Shown one piece after another: positions 49,867-58,001 of a DNA stretch of 64,000 nt. The stretch's first letter is position 1. Each line of letters begins with the position of its first letter. The notes under the pieces were generated by a model. The model ran no database searches and had not been told where the DNA came from. It saw only the letters and a program-made list of their open reading frames with translations. The stretch covers positions 1 through 64,000 of the forward strand of contig NZ_WTKP01000011.1 of the NCBI RefSeq assembly GCF_009793355.1, read 5' to 3'. The position numbers and the translations under genes are program-made. The DNA is from Vreelandella zhuhanensis (GTDB lineage: Bacteria > Pseudomonadota > Gammaproteobacteria > Pseudomonadales > Halomonadaceae).

Positions 49867-50585
49867 TGCTCAGAGTGCGTTCAAGGCAGCGTTTGTCGGA
49901 CTGGCAGACATATATGTCGCAACGTGCCGAGCAAGCTCGAGATGATGGCGTGGCAAATTTCTTTGCCACGCCGTTACCGGCTCCCGATACGCCTATCAAG
50001 GACGTGCCAATGGTGGCACTGGATATGGAAACCACCGGCCTGGATGAGCGCCGCCATGCGATTGTAAGCTTGGGAGTGGTTCCCTTTACCCTGGACCGAA
50101 TTCGCGTTTCACAGCGGCGATACTGGGTGATAAAACCACCTCGCGCCTTGGTCGAAAGCTCAATTGCCTATCATCATATTACCCACTCGGAAATCGCTCA
50201 GGCTCCGGATCTGGACGCAATCCTCGATGAACTGCTGGAAAGTTTGGCGGGGCGTATTGTCGTGGTGCATTTTCGACATATCGAACGGCCTTTTCTCAAT
50301 GAGGCCGTCAAGGCACGCCGTGGCGAGAGTGTCATGTTTCCCATGATCGATACCATGTCGCTGGAAGCGCGGCGGCATCGGCAATCCATGTGGGCGCGTT
50401 TCAAACGTTGGGTAGGGCATCCTCCGGTACCGATTCGCTTGCAGCCCAGCCGAGAACGCTATGGATTGCCAGCGTATCAGGGCCATCATGCCCTGATCGA
50501 TGCGTTGGCGACGGCAGAATTGCTGCAAGCCCAGATTGCCACGCATTATCACCGCGATACGCCGCTGCATGACTTCTGGTGTTGA
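49866..50585 (+). CDS. DnaQ-like 3'-5' exonuclease
   Basis: 239 residues. Exo I motif MVALDMETTGLDERRHAIV (D-x-E) and Exo III motif HHALIDALATAELL (H-x4-D) are present. Exo II reads VVVHFRHIERPFLNE instead of the usual H-N-x-x-F-D, a variant of this subgroup in which the aspartate appears replaced by glutamate. About 45 N-terminal residues precede the domain. It starts at the last base of the DUF294 gene (TAATG), implying coupled expression and possibly joint action in nucleotide signalling rather than proofreading. Confidence 0.87.
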   Translation: MLRVRSRQRLSDWQTYMSQRAEQARDDGVANFFATPLPAPDTPIKDVPMVALDMETTGLDERRHAIVSLGVVPFTLDRIRVSQRRYWVIKPPRALVESSIAYHHITHSEIAQAPDLDAILDELLESLAGRIVVVHFRHIERPFLNEAVKARRGESVMFPMIDTMSLEARRHRQSMWARFKRWVGHPPVPIRLQPSRERYGLPAYQGHHALIDALATAELLQAQIATHYHRDTPLHDFWC

Positions 50586-50629
50586 AAAGGCCATCCCAAG
50601 CTCTTGATAATCATCCAGGGCTTGAATAG

Positions 50630-50667
50630 AAACGGGCAGCCACATGGCTGCCCGTTTCGTTTTTCGG
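50630..50667 (+). terminator. Terminator between the exonuclease and the BCCT gene
   Basis: AAACGGGCAGCC (50630-50641) pairs perfectly over 12 bases with GGCTGCCCGTTT (50646-50657) around an ACAT loop, followed by CGTTTTTC. It ends the DUF294-exonuclease transcript, with possible help to the convergent BCCT gene. Confidence 0.8.
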
Positions 50668-50691
50668 CTTCGTGCTTATCTATTTATTCAT

Positions 50692-52392
50692 TCACACCGT
50701 TTTAGTCTTGCGCGGTTCTGGTTTTCCGCTACGTGGCTCGCTCATCAGCCCCTTGACGATGGCATAGCAGCCAACCAGCAGCACCAAGGTGAAAGGCAAC
50801 CCGGTGGTGAGGGCGGCTGTCTGCAGGGCGGCGAGACCGCCACCGAGCAGCAGGGCGATGGCAAGGGCACCCTCAATCAGCGCCCAGAAAATACGCTGGG
50901 GCTTGGGGGCGTCTACCTTGCCGCCGGCGGTGATCGAGTCGATCACCAGCGAGCCGGAGTCCGACGAGGTGACGAAGAACACGATTACCAGCACGATGCC
51001 GATAAATGAGGTAATGGCGCTCAGCGGCAGGTTCTCCAGCATGGTGAAGAGCTGCAGCTCCAGAGCGGCATCCTGCACCTCGGTGATCCCGGAATTGACC
51101 ACCTGGTCGATGGCAGTAGTACCGAAAGCGGTCATCCACACCACCGAGGCCAGGGTCGGGATCAGCAGCACTGAGATCAGAAACTCACGCACGGTACGGC
51201 CACGGCTTATGCGAGCAATGAACATGCCGACGAAGGGCGACCAGGCAATCCACCAGGCCCAGTAGAAGGCCGTCCAGCCCTGGCTGAAGTTAGCATCTTC
51301 ACGTCCGAACGGCATGGAGAGCGCCGGCAGGTGGGTCACGTAGCCGACCAGATTATCGGCCACGTCAGTAGCGATCATCAGTGTCGGGCCCATGATGATA
51401 ACGAAGCCCAGCAGCAGGGCAGCGAGCATCATGTTCAACTGGGAGAGGCGCTGCACGCCCTTGTCGACGCCGAGCATGATCGAGCCCAGGGCCACGAGGG
51501 TAATCCCCAGGATCAGCAGCACCAGGGTGGTGTCGTTGGCGGGGATGCCGAACAGATACTCAAGGCCCCCGGCTGCCTGCGTGGCGCCGAGGCCCAGCGA
51601 GGTAGTCAGGCCAAACAGGGTGGCAAATACCGCCAGGATGTCGATCACGTGTCCCGGCCAGCCCCAGATGCGCTCCCCCAGTACCGGGTAGAAGATGGAG
51701 CGCATGGTCAGCGGTAGGCCCTTGTTGAAGGAGAAGATCGCCAGCGACAGGCCCACAATGGCGTAGGCACCCCAAGGGTGAATGCCCCAGTGGAAGATGG
51801 TGGCAGCCATGCTCAGGTCGATGGCGGCGGCCTGATCCCCTGCGGCAGCACCCAGCGGGGCCCAGTCAGTGCGCACGCCATTTTCGCCCACGCTGATACC
51901 GCCCATGGCGGTGCCATAGTGGCCTAGGGGTTCCGCCACACCGTAGAACATCAGCCCGATGCCCATGCCGGCGGCGAACAGCATCGAGAACCAGCCTAGG
52001 TAGCCGAAGTCCGGCGTGGCATCAGCACCCCCGATACGCACCTTGCCCAGGGGCGTGAAGATCAGCACCAGCGCCAGGAGCGCGAAAACGTTGGCACCGA
52101 GCAGGAAAAACCAGCCTAGGTTGGTGGTCAGAAAGCTGAACATGCTGTTGAAGATCGGCTCCATCTGATCCTGTAACGCCAGCGTCAGGATCACGAACAG
52201 CAGGATCACGATCGAGGAGAAGGTGAAGACCTTGCCATGCAGGTCGACATCCAGGCCGAATTTGTTGGCAGTGATATTGTCCTGACCGATAACGTAATCG
52301 GTATCGATCAGGTTTGCCGCCCCTTCGGGGGCCGGTATACCTTCGGAGGGCGTTGCCTCCGAAGGGGTCTTGTCATCAGGAGTATTAGCCAC
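50692..52392 (-). CDS. BCCT-family betaine/choline/carnitine transporter
   Basis: 566 residues with twelve expected helices. Conserved segments are FAAGMGIGLMFYGVAEPL, HWGIHPWGAYAIVGLSLA and the hallmark FYWAWWIAWSPFVGMFIARI. It imports quaternary-ammonium osmoprotectants by ion coupling. Start is GTG at 52392 behind AAAGGAGG. The ~50-residue acidic, proline-rich N-terminus may sense osmotic strength, as terminal extensions do in BetP-like carriers (inference). It lies 57 bases after a Usp gene on the same strand. Confidence 0.92.
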   Translation of the reverse strand: MANTPDDKTPSEATPSEGIPAPEGAANLIDTDYVIGQDNITANKFGLDVDLHGKVFTFSSIVILLFVILTLALQDQMEPIFNSMFSFLTTNLGWFFLLGANVFALLALVLIFTPLGKVRIGGADATPDFGYLGWFSMLFAAGMGIGLMFYGVAEPLGHYGTAMGGISVGENGVRTDWAPLGAAAGDQAAAIDLSMAATIFHWGIHPWGAYAIVGLSLAIFSFNKGLPLTMRSIFYPVLGERIWGWPGHVIDILAVFATLFGLTTSLGLGATQAAGGLEYLFGIPANDTTLVLLILGITLVALGSIMLGVDKGVQRLSQLNMMLAALLLGFVIIMGPTLMIATDVADNLVGYVTHLPALSMPFGREDANFSQGWTAFYWAWWIAWSPFVGMFIARISRGRTVREFLISVLLIPTLASVVWMTAFGTTAIDQVVNSGITEVQDAALELQLFTMLENLPLSAITSFIGIVLVIVFFVTSSDSGSLVIDSITAGGKVDAPKPQRIFWALIEGALAIALLLGGGLAALQTAALTTGLPFTLVLLVGCYAIVKGLMSEPRSGKPEPRKTKTV

Positions 52393-52449
52393 GAAGCGGC
52401 CTCCTTTGGTGGGTGAGGGTCAGATGTAGCGCGTCAGCAAGCGCTGATC

Positions 52450-52881
52450 TCAATCCTGGGCGTCGGTGGGGCGTACCAGGAACACCGATGCTTGGGTATG
52501 CGTCGCTACTTTGCCCCCGTGAGAGGGAATGAGGGTATCCAGATGGCGGGGCGGATGGGTTGCCATCACCACCAGGTCAGCCTGGACTTCCTTGATCGCC
52601 TTTATCAAAAGGTCATCAAGATCTGCCACAGGATCGGGCGATGCATACACCTTGACGCTGACGGGCTGCCCATGAACCTCTTTACGTTTCTGGGCGAAGG
52701 CGTCGAGTTTTTGCTCGTATTCTTCGGGCGTTCTGGCAACTGAACCGGGCGTGATGGCGGTAATGCCCACATAACAAATCCTGGCATTGTGATGCTTGGC
52801 CATGTCGGCGGTTACCGCTAATGCCGGTTCCAGCGTTTCAATGTGTGCCAGGTCCACCGGTACCATGATGGTATTGAACAT
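52450..52881 (-). CDS. Universal stress protein, single domain
   Basis: 143 residues from the ATG at 52881. It starts FNTIMVPVDLAHIETLEPAL and ends ASVFLVR, the Usp fold. The ATP-binding G-x2-G-x9-G(S/T) signature is not intact (THPPRHLDTLIPSHGGKV). In Halomonas the ectoine carrier TeaABC is paired with a Usp protein, TeaD, that modulates uptake; by analogy this Usp could act on the BCCT carrier encoded downstream. Confidence 0.85.
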   Translation of the reverse strand: MFNTIMVPVDLAHIETLEPALAVTADMAKHHNARICYVGITAITPGSVARTPEEYEQKLDAFAQKRKEVHGQPVSVKVYASPDPVADLDDLLIKAIKEVQADLVVMATHPPRHLDTLIPSHGGKVATHTQASVFLVRPTDAQD

Positions 52882-53009
52882 GAAGGGTCTCCTTGTCTCG
52901 AAACAACACTGAAGGGGTTCGATAAGCACGATTCGACAAATACTATGGTAAAAATACAATCCGCGCTTGGAAAGCCTTCAACGCTTGTCGACCAATGTGA
53001 ACATGCGGA

Positions 53010-53040
53010 AACACAACAGGGGGCATAAGGCCCCCTGCTG
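53010..53040 (-). terminator. Terminator of the opu operon
   Basis: On the minus strand CAGCAGGGGGC (53040-53030) pairs over 11 positions, with one G-U, with GCCCCCTGTTG (53024-53014), followed by TGTTT. It lies 18 bases after the substrate-binding protein gene. Confidence 0.7.
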
Positions 53041-53058
53041 AATAACGCGAGGCTGGGC

Positions 53059-53931
53059 TTAGCCCTCCAGCCACTCGTTCACCACGTCCTGGTTATCTTC
53101 GACCCATTGCTTGGCACTTTCGTAGGGTTCGCTATCGTCTTGCTGGTTCATCAGCATGACTTCGCCCATCTGTTCCGGCGTCCATTCAAAGGCATCCAGA
53201 ATGGCATAGGCTTCGGGCATGTCGTCTTGCAGGCCTTGGCGCACGACGGTGTGAATTTGCTCGGGGCCACCGTAGACATTTTCCGGATCTTCGAGATATT
53301 TCAGGTCAAAACGCGCGAACTTCCAGTGGGGCGTCCAGCCGGTGACCACAATGTCTTCTTCGTTGGCAATGGCTGAAGACAATGCCGCTGTCATGGTAGC
53401 GCCGCTGCCGCTGCGCAGGCGCAGATCAAGATCATAGGTATCCACGACTTCTTCGGTCAGGCTCATCAGGCCGGCACCGGGGTCGATACCGATGATCTCG
53501 TTGTTGAAGGCCTCGGCATGGTCGTTCAGATCAGGGATGCTGTCGGCCTCGGAATAGGCCGGAACCACCAGGCCGAGCTTGGTGCCGTCCAGGTTTGCAC
53601 CCAGGTCTTCGACTTGATCACCGACCCGCTCCATGTAATCGGCGTGAGTGGTGGGTAGCCAGGCAGCCACGATGGCGTCGGCATCGCCAGTGGAGAGAGC
53701 CTGCCACATGGCAGCGGCGGATAAGGAGGTCATATCCACTTCGTAGCCGGCTTGTTCAAGTACCACACGCACCACATTGGTGGAGGCGACTTCAGAGGCC
53801 CATTCAACATAGGCGAGGTTGATCGAGTTGTGGTCATCGGCTTGAGCCAGGCCGCCGGCAGCGAGTCCGCTACCTGCGAGCATGGCCAGTGAGGCTAAAC
53901 GGATGCGACGGCTCAGGATATGTTTTTGCAT
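53059..53931 (-). CDS. proX: Glycine betaine/proline-betaine ABC transporter substrate-binding protein
   Basis: 290 residues from the ATG at 53931 (AAAAGGAACAAGA upstream; another ATG lies six codons earlier). Signal peptide (RIRLASLAMLAGSGLAAGG, cleavage after AQA), then an OpuAC-type domain: INLAYVEWASEVASTNVVR, a WQALSTGDADAIVAAWLPTTH segment and VVTGWTPHWKFARFDLKYLE with aromatic residues for the cationic ligand. No lipobox, so a soluble periplasmic protein. Third gene of the operon, 117 bases after the permease. Confidence 0.92.
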   Translation of the reverse strand: MQKHILSRRIRLASLAMLAGSGLAAGGLAQADDHNSINLAYVEWASEVASTNVVRVVLEQAGYEVDMTSLSAAAMWQALSTGDADAIVAAWLPTTHADYMERVGDQVEDLGANLDGTKLGLVVPAYSEADSIPDLNDHAEAFNNEIIGIDPGAGLMSLTEEVVDTYDLDLRLRSGSGATMTAALSSAIANEEDIVVTGWTPHWKFARFDLKYLEDPENVYGGPEQIHTVVRQGLQDDMPEAYAILDAFEWTPEQMGEVMLMNQQDDSEPYESAKQWVEDNQDVVNEWLEG

Positions 53932-54048
53932 TCTTGTTCCTTTTTCCATGAAAATTATTTGATGCTGTACTTGTATAGCATGAGGAAAGTAAGGGGGTTT
54001 GTGCAAGTTTCCCCTCAACGTTATGCCGGGACGTTCTTCTGAAACGGC

Positions 54049-54879
54049 TTATTTGCGTGTGCGACGCAGCGATTGGGTCAAACGGTCCAGCAGCATGGCA
54101 AGAATCACCACGGCAATCCCCGCTTCGAACCCATCGCCGGGGCGCAGGCGCTGAATGGCCCGCCATACTTCGCTACCCAAACCATCAGCACCGATCATGG
54201 CAGCGATAACGACCATGGAAAGGGCCAGCATGATGGTCTGATTGATGCCCGCCATCATGGTGGGTAGGGAAAGCGGTAGCTGAACCTTGAAAAGTTTCTG
54301 GCTACGCGTGGCGCCATAAGCGTCGGCGGCTTCGATGAGTTCCACCGGCACCTGGCGAATCCCAAGTGTGGTGAAACGGATCGCCGGTGGCATGGAGAAG
54401 ATCACGGTGGCGAAAATAGCCGATACCGAGCCGATCCCGAAAAAGGGAATGGCGGGAATCAGGTAGACGAAGGCCGGCATGGTCTGCATGAAATCCAGCA
54501 CCGGCATGATGACGCGATACAGGCGACTGGAAAGGGCAGCGGCAATGCCTACCGGTAATGCCATGACGATAGCCACCAGGGTGGCGATGACCACCAAGGT
54601 GAGCGTCTCGATCATCGGATCCCACAGCCCCAGGTTCCAGATTACCGCCAGCCCCAATACGGCACCGATACCCAGGCGAACACTGGCCACTCGCCAGCAG
54701 AGCACGGCGATAAGCGCCATCAGCGCCCATTCGGGTAACCACATCAAGGCTTCATTGAGGACTTCGATACCGGTCTGAGTGACGCGTGAAATCGCCCGGG
54801 TTACCGAGGAATATTCAGTGGTCAGCCAAGTGAGGCCGCCTTCGATCCAGCTACCCAACGGAATACGTGGAATTTCCAT
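54049..54879 (-). CDS. proW: Glycine betaine ABC transporter permease
   Basis: 276 residues. The binding-protein-dependent permease domain has IAAALSSRLYRVIMP, the EAA loop VELIEAADAYGATRSQKLFKVQLPLS (G near residue 200) and VIAAMIGADGLGSEVW. Its start overlaps the ATPase stop by one base. The N-terminal ~60 residues are amphipathic and periplasmic or cytoplasmic, as in ProW. Confidence 0.93.
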   Translation of the reverse strand: MEIPRIPLGSWIEGGLTWLTTEYSSVTRAISRVTQTGIEVLNEALMWLPEWALMALIAVLCWRVASVRLGIGAVLGLAVIWNLGLWDPMIETLTLVVIATLVAIVMALPVGIAAALSSRLYRVIMPVLDFMQTMPAFVYLIPAIPFFGIGSVSAIFATVIFSMPPAIRFTTLGIRQVPVELIEAADAYGATRSQKLFKVQLPLSLPTMMAGINQTIMLALSMVVIAAMIGADGLGSEVWRAIQRLRPGDGFEAGIAVVILAMLLDRLTQSLRRTRK

Positions 54880-56081
54880 TATTGTTCTCCTGCGCGTGCC
54901 AATTCATCCAGAACGGCGCCCTTGACGACCACTCCCAGCAAATGATTTTCCTCATCGACCACGGCGATAGGGAAACTCCTGTCGGAGAACATGGCGAAAA
55001 GATTATGCATGGGTTCTTCCGCACGGACGCTGCGAAAATCCTGGATCAGGTAGTCGTTGATACTGTCAGCTTTGTTTTCAGCAGCCTTGCTGGCGATATC
55101 AGCTTCCAGTAGCCCAAGCAACTTACGGTCACGGTCAGTGACGTAAATGGAGTCCAGACCATGTTCACGCATCTTGCGCAGCGCAGTACGTGGGCCATCG
55201 CCGCTGCGTGCGGTTGCACGCACGGGGCGCATGGCACTTTCCGCGGTGAGAATGCGTGAACGATCGACCCCTTCAATGAAGCGGCGTACGTAGTCATCGG
55301 CGGGCCGAGTCAGAATTTCTTCGGGAGTGCCGATCTGCACGACTTCGCCGTCCTTGAGAAGAACGATGCGATCGCCGATGTTCAGGGCTTCATCCAGATC
55401 GTGAGTGATGAAGACCGTGGTCTTGCGCATTTTATTCTGCAGCTGGATCAGTTCTTCCTGCATTTCCTTGCGGATCAGCGGGTCAAGCGCGGAGAAGGCT
55501 TCATCCATCAGCAGCACGCTGGCATCGTTGGCTAGGGCGCGCGCCAGGCCGACACGCTGCTGCATACCGCCGGAAAGCTGGTTGGGATAAGCGTCTTCCC
55601 AGCCATCCAGGCCAACTTGCTTGAGCGAGCTGCGGGCGATGTCATAGCGCTCGGTTTTACCCACCCCGCGAATCTCGAGCCCGAATTCGGCGTTTTGCTG
55701 CACCGTACGGTGCGGGAAAAGCGCGAAATTCTGAAACACCATGGAAAAGTGCCGACGGCGACATTCGAGCAAGGCTTTTTCGCCCAGGGTGGGAATGTTT
55801 TCGCCATCGATGATGATTTCCCCTTCGGAGGCGTCTATCAAGCGATTGAGACACCGGATCAAGGTGGATTTTCCAGAACCGGATAATCCCATGATGACAA
55901 GGAGCTCACCTTCGTAGACATCGAAGTTGATATCGTAAAGGCCCAGTGTCTGTCCGGTCTTTTCCAGAATTTCAGAGCGCTTGGCTCCTCGGTGGCGAAG
56001 CTCCAAGGCTTTCTTCGGTTGTTTGCCGAATACCTTGCTCAAGCCGCTCACCTGAATCTTGACATTACGTGTCTCATCCAT
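54879..56081 (-). CDS. proV: Glycine betaine ABC transporter ATPase with CBS domains
   Basis: 400 residues. Walker [19 protein letters not shown], signature [16 protein letters not shown], Walker [14 protein letters not shown] and switch [10 protein letters not shown]. Two CBS domains follow (about 280-400: [40 protein letters not shown]), which in OpuA-type pumps sense ionic strength at the membrane. First gene of the proV-proW-proX operon, preceded by an AT-rich regulatory region. Confidence 0.94.
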   Translation of the reverse strand: MDETRNVKIQVSGLSKVFGKQPKKALELRHRGAKRSEILEKTGQTLGLYDINFDVYEGELLVIMGLSGSGKSTLIRCLNRLIDASEGEIIIDGENIPTLGEKALLECRRRHFSMVFQNFALFPHRTVQQNAEFGLEIRGVGKTERYDIARSSLKQVGLDGWEDAYPNQLSGGMQQRVGLARALANDASVLLMDEAFSALDPLIRKEMQEELIQLQNKMRKTTVFITHDLDEALNIGDRIVLLKDGEVVQIGTPEEILTRPADDYVRRFIEGVDRSRILTAESAMRPVRATARSGDGPRTALRKMREHGLDSIYVTDRDRKLLGLLEADIASKAAENKADSINDYLIQDFRSVRAEEPMHNLFAMFSDRSFPIAVVDEENHLLGVVVKGAVLDELARAGEQ

Positions 56082-56151
56082 CAGTAGTGCCTTTCGGTTT
56101 ATTTATATATAATTAAACTACCAAATTAAGCTTATTTAATAACAAAAAATT

Positions 56152-56181
56152 ATTATACATGGCGGGTAAGAGAGATGTCTT
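56152..56181 (-). promoter_or_regulatory. Candidate sigma-70 promoter of the opu operon
   Basis: On the minus strand a perfect TATAAT (56157-56152) is 18 bases from AAGACA (56181-56176). Transcription would start near 56145, leaving a ~64-base AT-rich leader. The -35 is weak, consistent with activation. Confidence 0.4.
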
Positions 56182-56192
56182 CCTTACGGCCA

Positions 56193-56236
56193 AAATGACA
56201 CGTTTCAGTCAGGCGCTTGGGGCGCATGTGTCATTT
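56193..56236. promoter_or_regulatory. Inverted-repeat activator site between the opu operon and the lipoprotein gene
   Basis: AAATGACAC (56193-56201) and its perfect complement GTGTCATTT (56228-56236) are separated by 26 bases; a related GTCATTTTACAC follows at 56240. The site sits ~95 bases upstream of the candidate -24/-12 promoter of the lipoprotein gene and just upstream of the opu -35, the position expected for an enhancer-binding protein or a shared regulator. The 312-base gap 56082-56393 otherwise contains only AT-rich sequence. Confidence 0.45.
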
Positions 56237-56330
56237 CTAGTCATTTTACACGCGGAAAAGCATACTGCTCTTAGGTTTAGCTATGTTTAACTATTTGTTT
56301 TTATTATTTTTTTATAGATAATTCAGTTTT

Positions 56331-56345
56331 TGGCATGAATCATGA
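56331..56345 (+). promoter_or_regulatory. Possible sigma-54 (-24/-12) promoter
   Basis: TGGCATGAATCATGA matches the sigma-54 consensus at TGGCA and the spacing of ten bases, but has GA instead of GC at -12. It is followed ~50 bases later by the lipoprotein start and preceded by a very AT-rich tract (56290-56330) suited to bending. A weak match on sequence alone. Confidence 0.3.
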
Positions 56346-56393
56346 TTGGAGTTTAGAGATCAGAGAAAAGCAGCTTTAAAGGAAGAAACCTGT

Positions 56394-56729
56394 ATGGATA
56401 AGGAGAAATTGCTAATGGATGCTGAACGCCAAACAGCAACCCCCAAGGGCCATAAGAAGACAATTCGTTTACCATTTCTGATGATGGCAGTATTCGCTTC
56501 CGTGCTGTTGGTGGCGGGCTGCGGCAATGATGATGAGGACCTTCCTCCGGTTGAAGATATGGCTCCACCCCAGACGGCGCCTGCACCCGTGCAAGAAGAG
56601 GTAGCACCTCCCCAGGAAGACGATATGGTTTCTCCGCAAGAAGAGGCTGAAAGCTCTCAGGAACCGATGAACGACGAGATGGATAACCCCGAGGACGATG
56701 AGGAAATGCAGACGTCCCCGGAAAATTGA
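56394..56729 (+). CDS. Small acidic, disordered lipoprotein
   Basis: 111 residues from the ATG at 56394 (AAAGGAAG upstream) or 104 from 56415 (AAGGAG upstream). A long basic N-region is followed by a hydrophobic stretch and lipobox LLVAGC, then Gly at +2, which favours outer-membrane sorting. The mature ~68 residues are nearly all D, E, P, Q, M and S (for example PPQEDDMVSPQEEAES) with no predicted fold. I do not recognise a family. It lies between the opu operon (divergent) and a sigma-54 activator gene (convergent). Confidence 0.75.
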   Translation: MDKEKLLMDAERQTATPKGHKKTIRLPFLMMAVFASVLLVAGCGNDDEDLPPVEDMAPPQTAPAPVQEEVAPPQEDDMVSPQEEAESSQEPMNDEMDNPEDDEEMQTSPEN

Positions 56730-56856
56730 GACTCGCAACCATGGCTCAAAAATAAGCCAGGCAGGATTGGAGAAGTGAGAATGAACGGCCCAGTGATGGT
56801 GTGTTGATTTCAGCTGTCTGTTCCCTGCGGCTGAGTTATGCAGCACATCATTCATT

Positions 56857-56880
56857 CCCCCGCGCTAGCGGGGGCTTTTT
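56857..56880 (+). terminator. Terminator of the lipoprotein gene
   Basis: CCCCCGC (56857-56863) pairs with GCGGGGG (56868-56874) around a GCTA loop and is followed by CTTTTTAA. It lies 128 bases after the stop, just before the convergent activator gene. Confidence 0.75.
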
Positions 56881-56893
56881 AAGGTGGCTACCG

Positions 56894-57913
56894 TTAGTCT
56901 TCTTCCAGACGCCGATAGAGGGTGCGTCGAGCGATTCCCAGCATTTCAGCCGTACGGCGCTTGTTACCGCCGGTGGCTTCAAGCACCTTGTAAATATAGC
57001 GCTTTTCGATTTCCTGGAGGCTTGGCCAGCCTGCGTAAGGAGAAGAAGGCTGCGTATCCGGCAGCACGTTCCCATCGACCGGATCGAGGCCTGGTGAAAT
57101 GTTAACTGAATGAGTGCGCAAGCGTTCCGGTAAGTGTCGGTGGCGTAGAATGCCGTCCTCACTCAGAGTGATGGCACGCATGATGGCGTTTTCCAGTTCA
57201 CGGACGTTGCCGGGATAGGAGTAATCCAGCAATGCATTGAGTGCTTCCGGTTCCACCTGTGCCAAGGTCTTATCTTGGAGTTCAGTGTGCTTGTCGATCA
57301 GCGCGAACAAGAGATGCTCGATATCGTTGGCACGCTCACGCAAGGGAGGGATGCGCAAGGAAAACGTTTCCAAGCGATAGAAAAGATCACTGCGAAAATT
57401 GTTTTCGAGAATTTCCTTTTCCAGATCGCGGTGTGTCGCTGCAATGATACGCACATCAACCGGCTCTTCGCGTTCACTACCCACCGGTCGTATGGTTTTT
57501 TCTTGAAGGGCACGCAACAACTTCGCCTGGAGATTGGAGGGCATTTCGCCAATTTCATCCAGGAAAAGGCTGCCGCCCTGGGCCATCTGAAAAAGCCCTT
57601 TACGAGTCACATGGGCGCCGGTGAAAGCACCTTTGAGGTGACCAAAGAATTCGCTTTCCATCAGCTCAGCAGGGATGCTGGCGCAATTGACGGCAATAAA
57701 GTCGCGGTTGTGACGGAGACTTTCCGCATGAATGGCACGGGCGAGCAATTCCTTGCCGGTCCCACTTTCCCCCAGGATCAAGACAGGGGCATCGCTCTTG
57801 GCCAGTCGGGCGGTATCATGAAACAGCATTTGCATTGCATTGCTTGCCCCCACAAGACCATGAAAATAAGTGGCATCGGGAGTGGCAACCCATTCCTTGT
57901 GATTCACAGGCAT
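56894..57913 (-). CDS. Sigma-54-dependent transcriptional activator without sensory domain
   Basis: About 339 residues (start ATG 57913, or GTG 57907 with AGGAAG better spaced). A short ~25-residue lead is followed at once by the AAA+ domain: LILGESGTGKELLARAIH (Walker A), FFGHLKGAFTGAHVTRKG with the sigma-54-contacting GAFTGA loop, GGSLFLDEIGEMP (Walker B) and a FRSDLFYRLETFSLRIPPLR sensor. A Fis-type helix-turn-helix ends the protein (NKRRTAEMLGIARRTLYRRL). The layout is like PspF, which lacks a receiver. The neighbouring lipoprotein gene is the likeliest local target. A psp operon is not present. Confidence 0.88.
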   Translation of the reverse strand: MPVNHKEWVATPDATYFHGLVGASNAMQMLFHDTARLAKSDAPVLILGESGTGKELLARAIHAESLRHNRDFIAVNCASIPAELMESEFFGHLKGAFTGAHVTRKGLFQMAQGGSLFLDEIGEMPSNLQAKLLRALQEKTIRPVGSEREEPVDVRIIAATHRDLEKEILENNFRSDLFYRLETFSLRIPPLRERANDIEHLLFALIDKHTELQDKTLAQVEPEALNALLDYSYPGNVRELENAIMRAITLSEDGILRHRHLPERLRTHSVNISPGLDPVDGNVLPDTQPSSPYAGWPSLQEIEKRYIYKVLEATGGNKRRTAEMLGIARRTLYRRLEED

Positions 57914-58001
57914 CTTCCTCACGATATTGTTTCGTCCTGGGTGGCAAAGCATCGGTTGCTCGAGTGCCTGGCTAAACCGGGGTGCTTGGTGAATATCGAT
58001 T

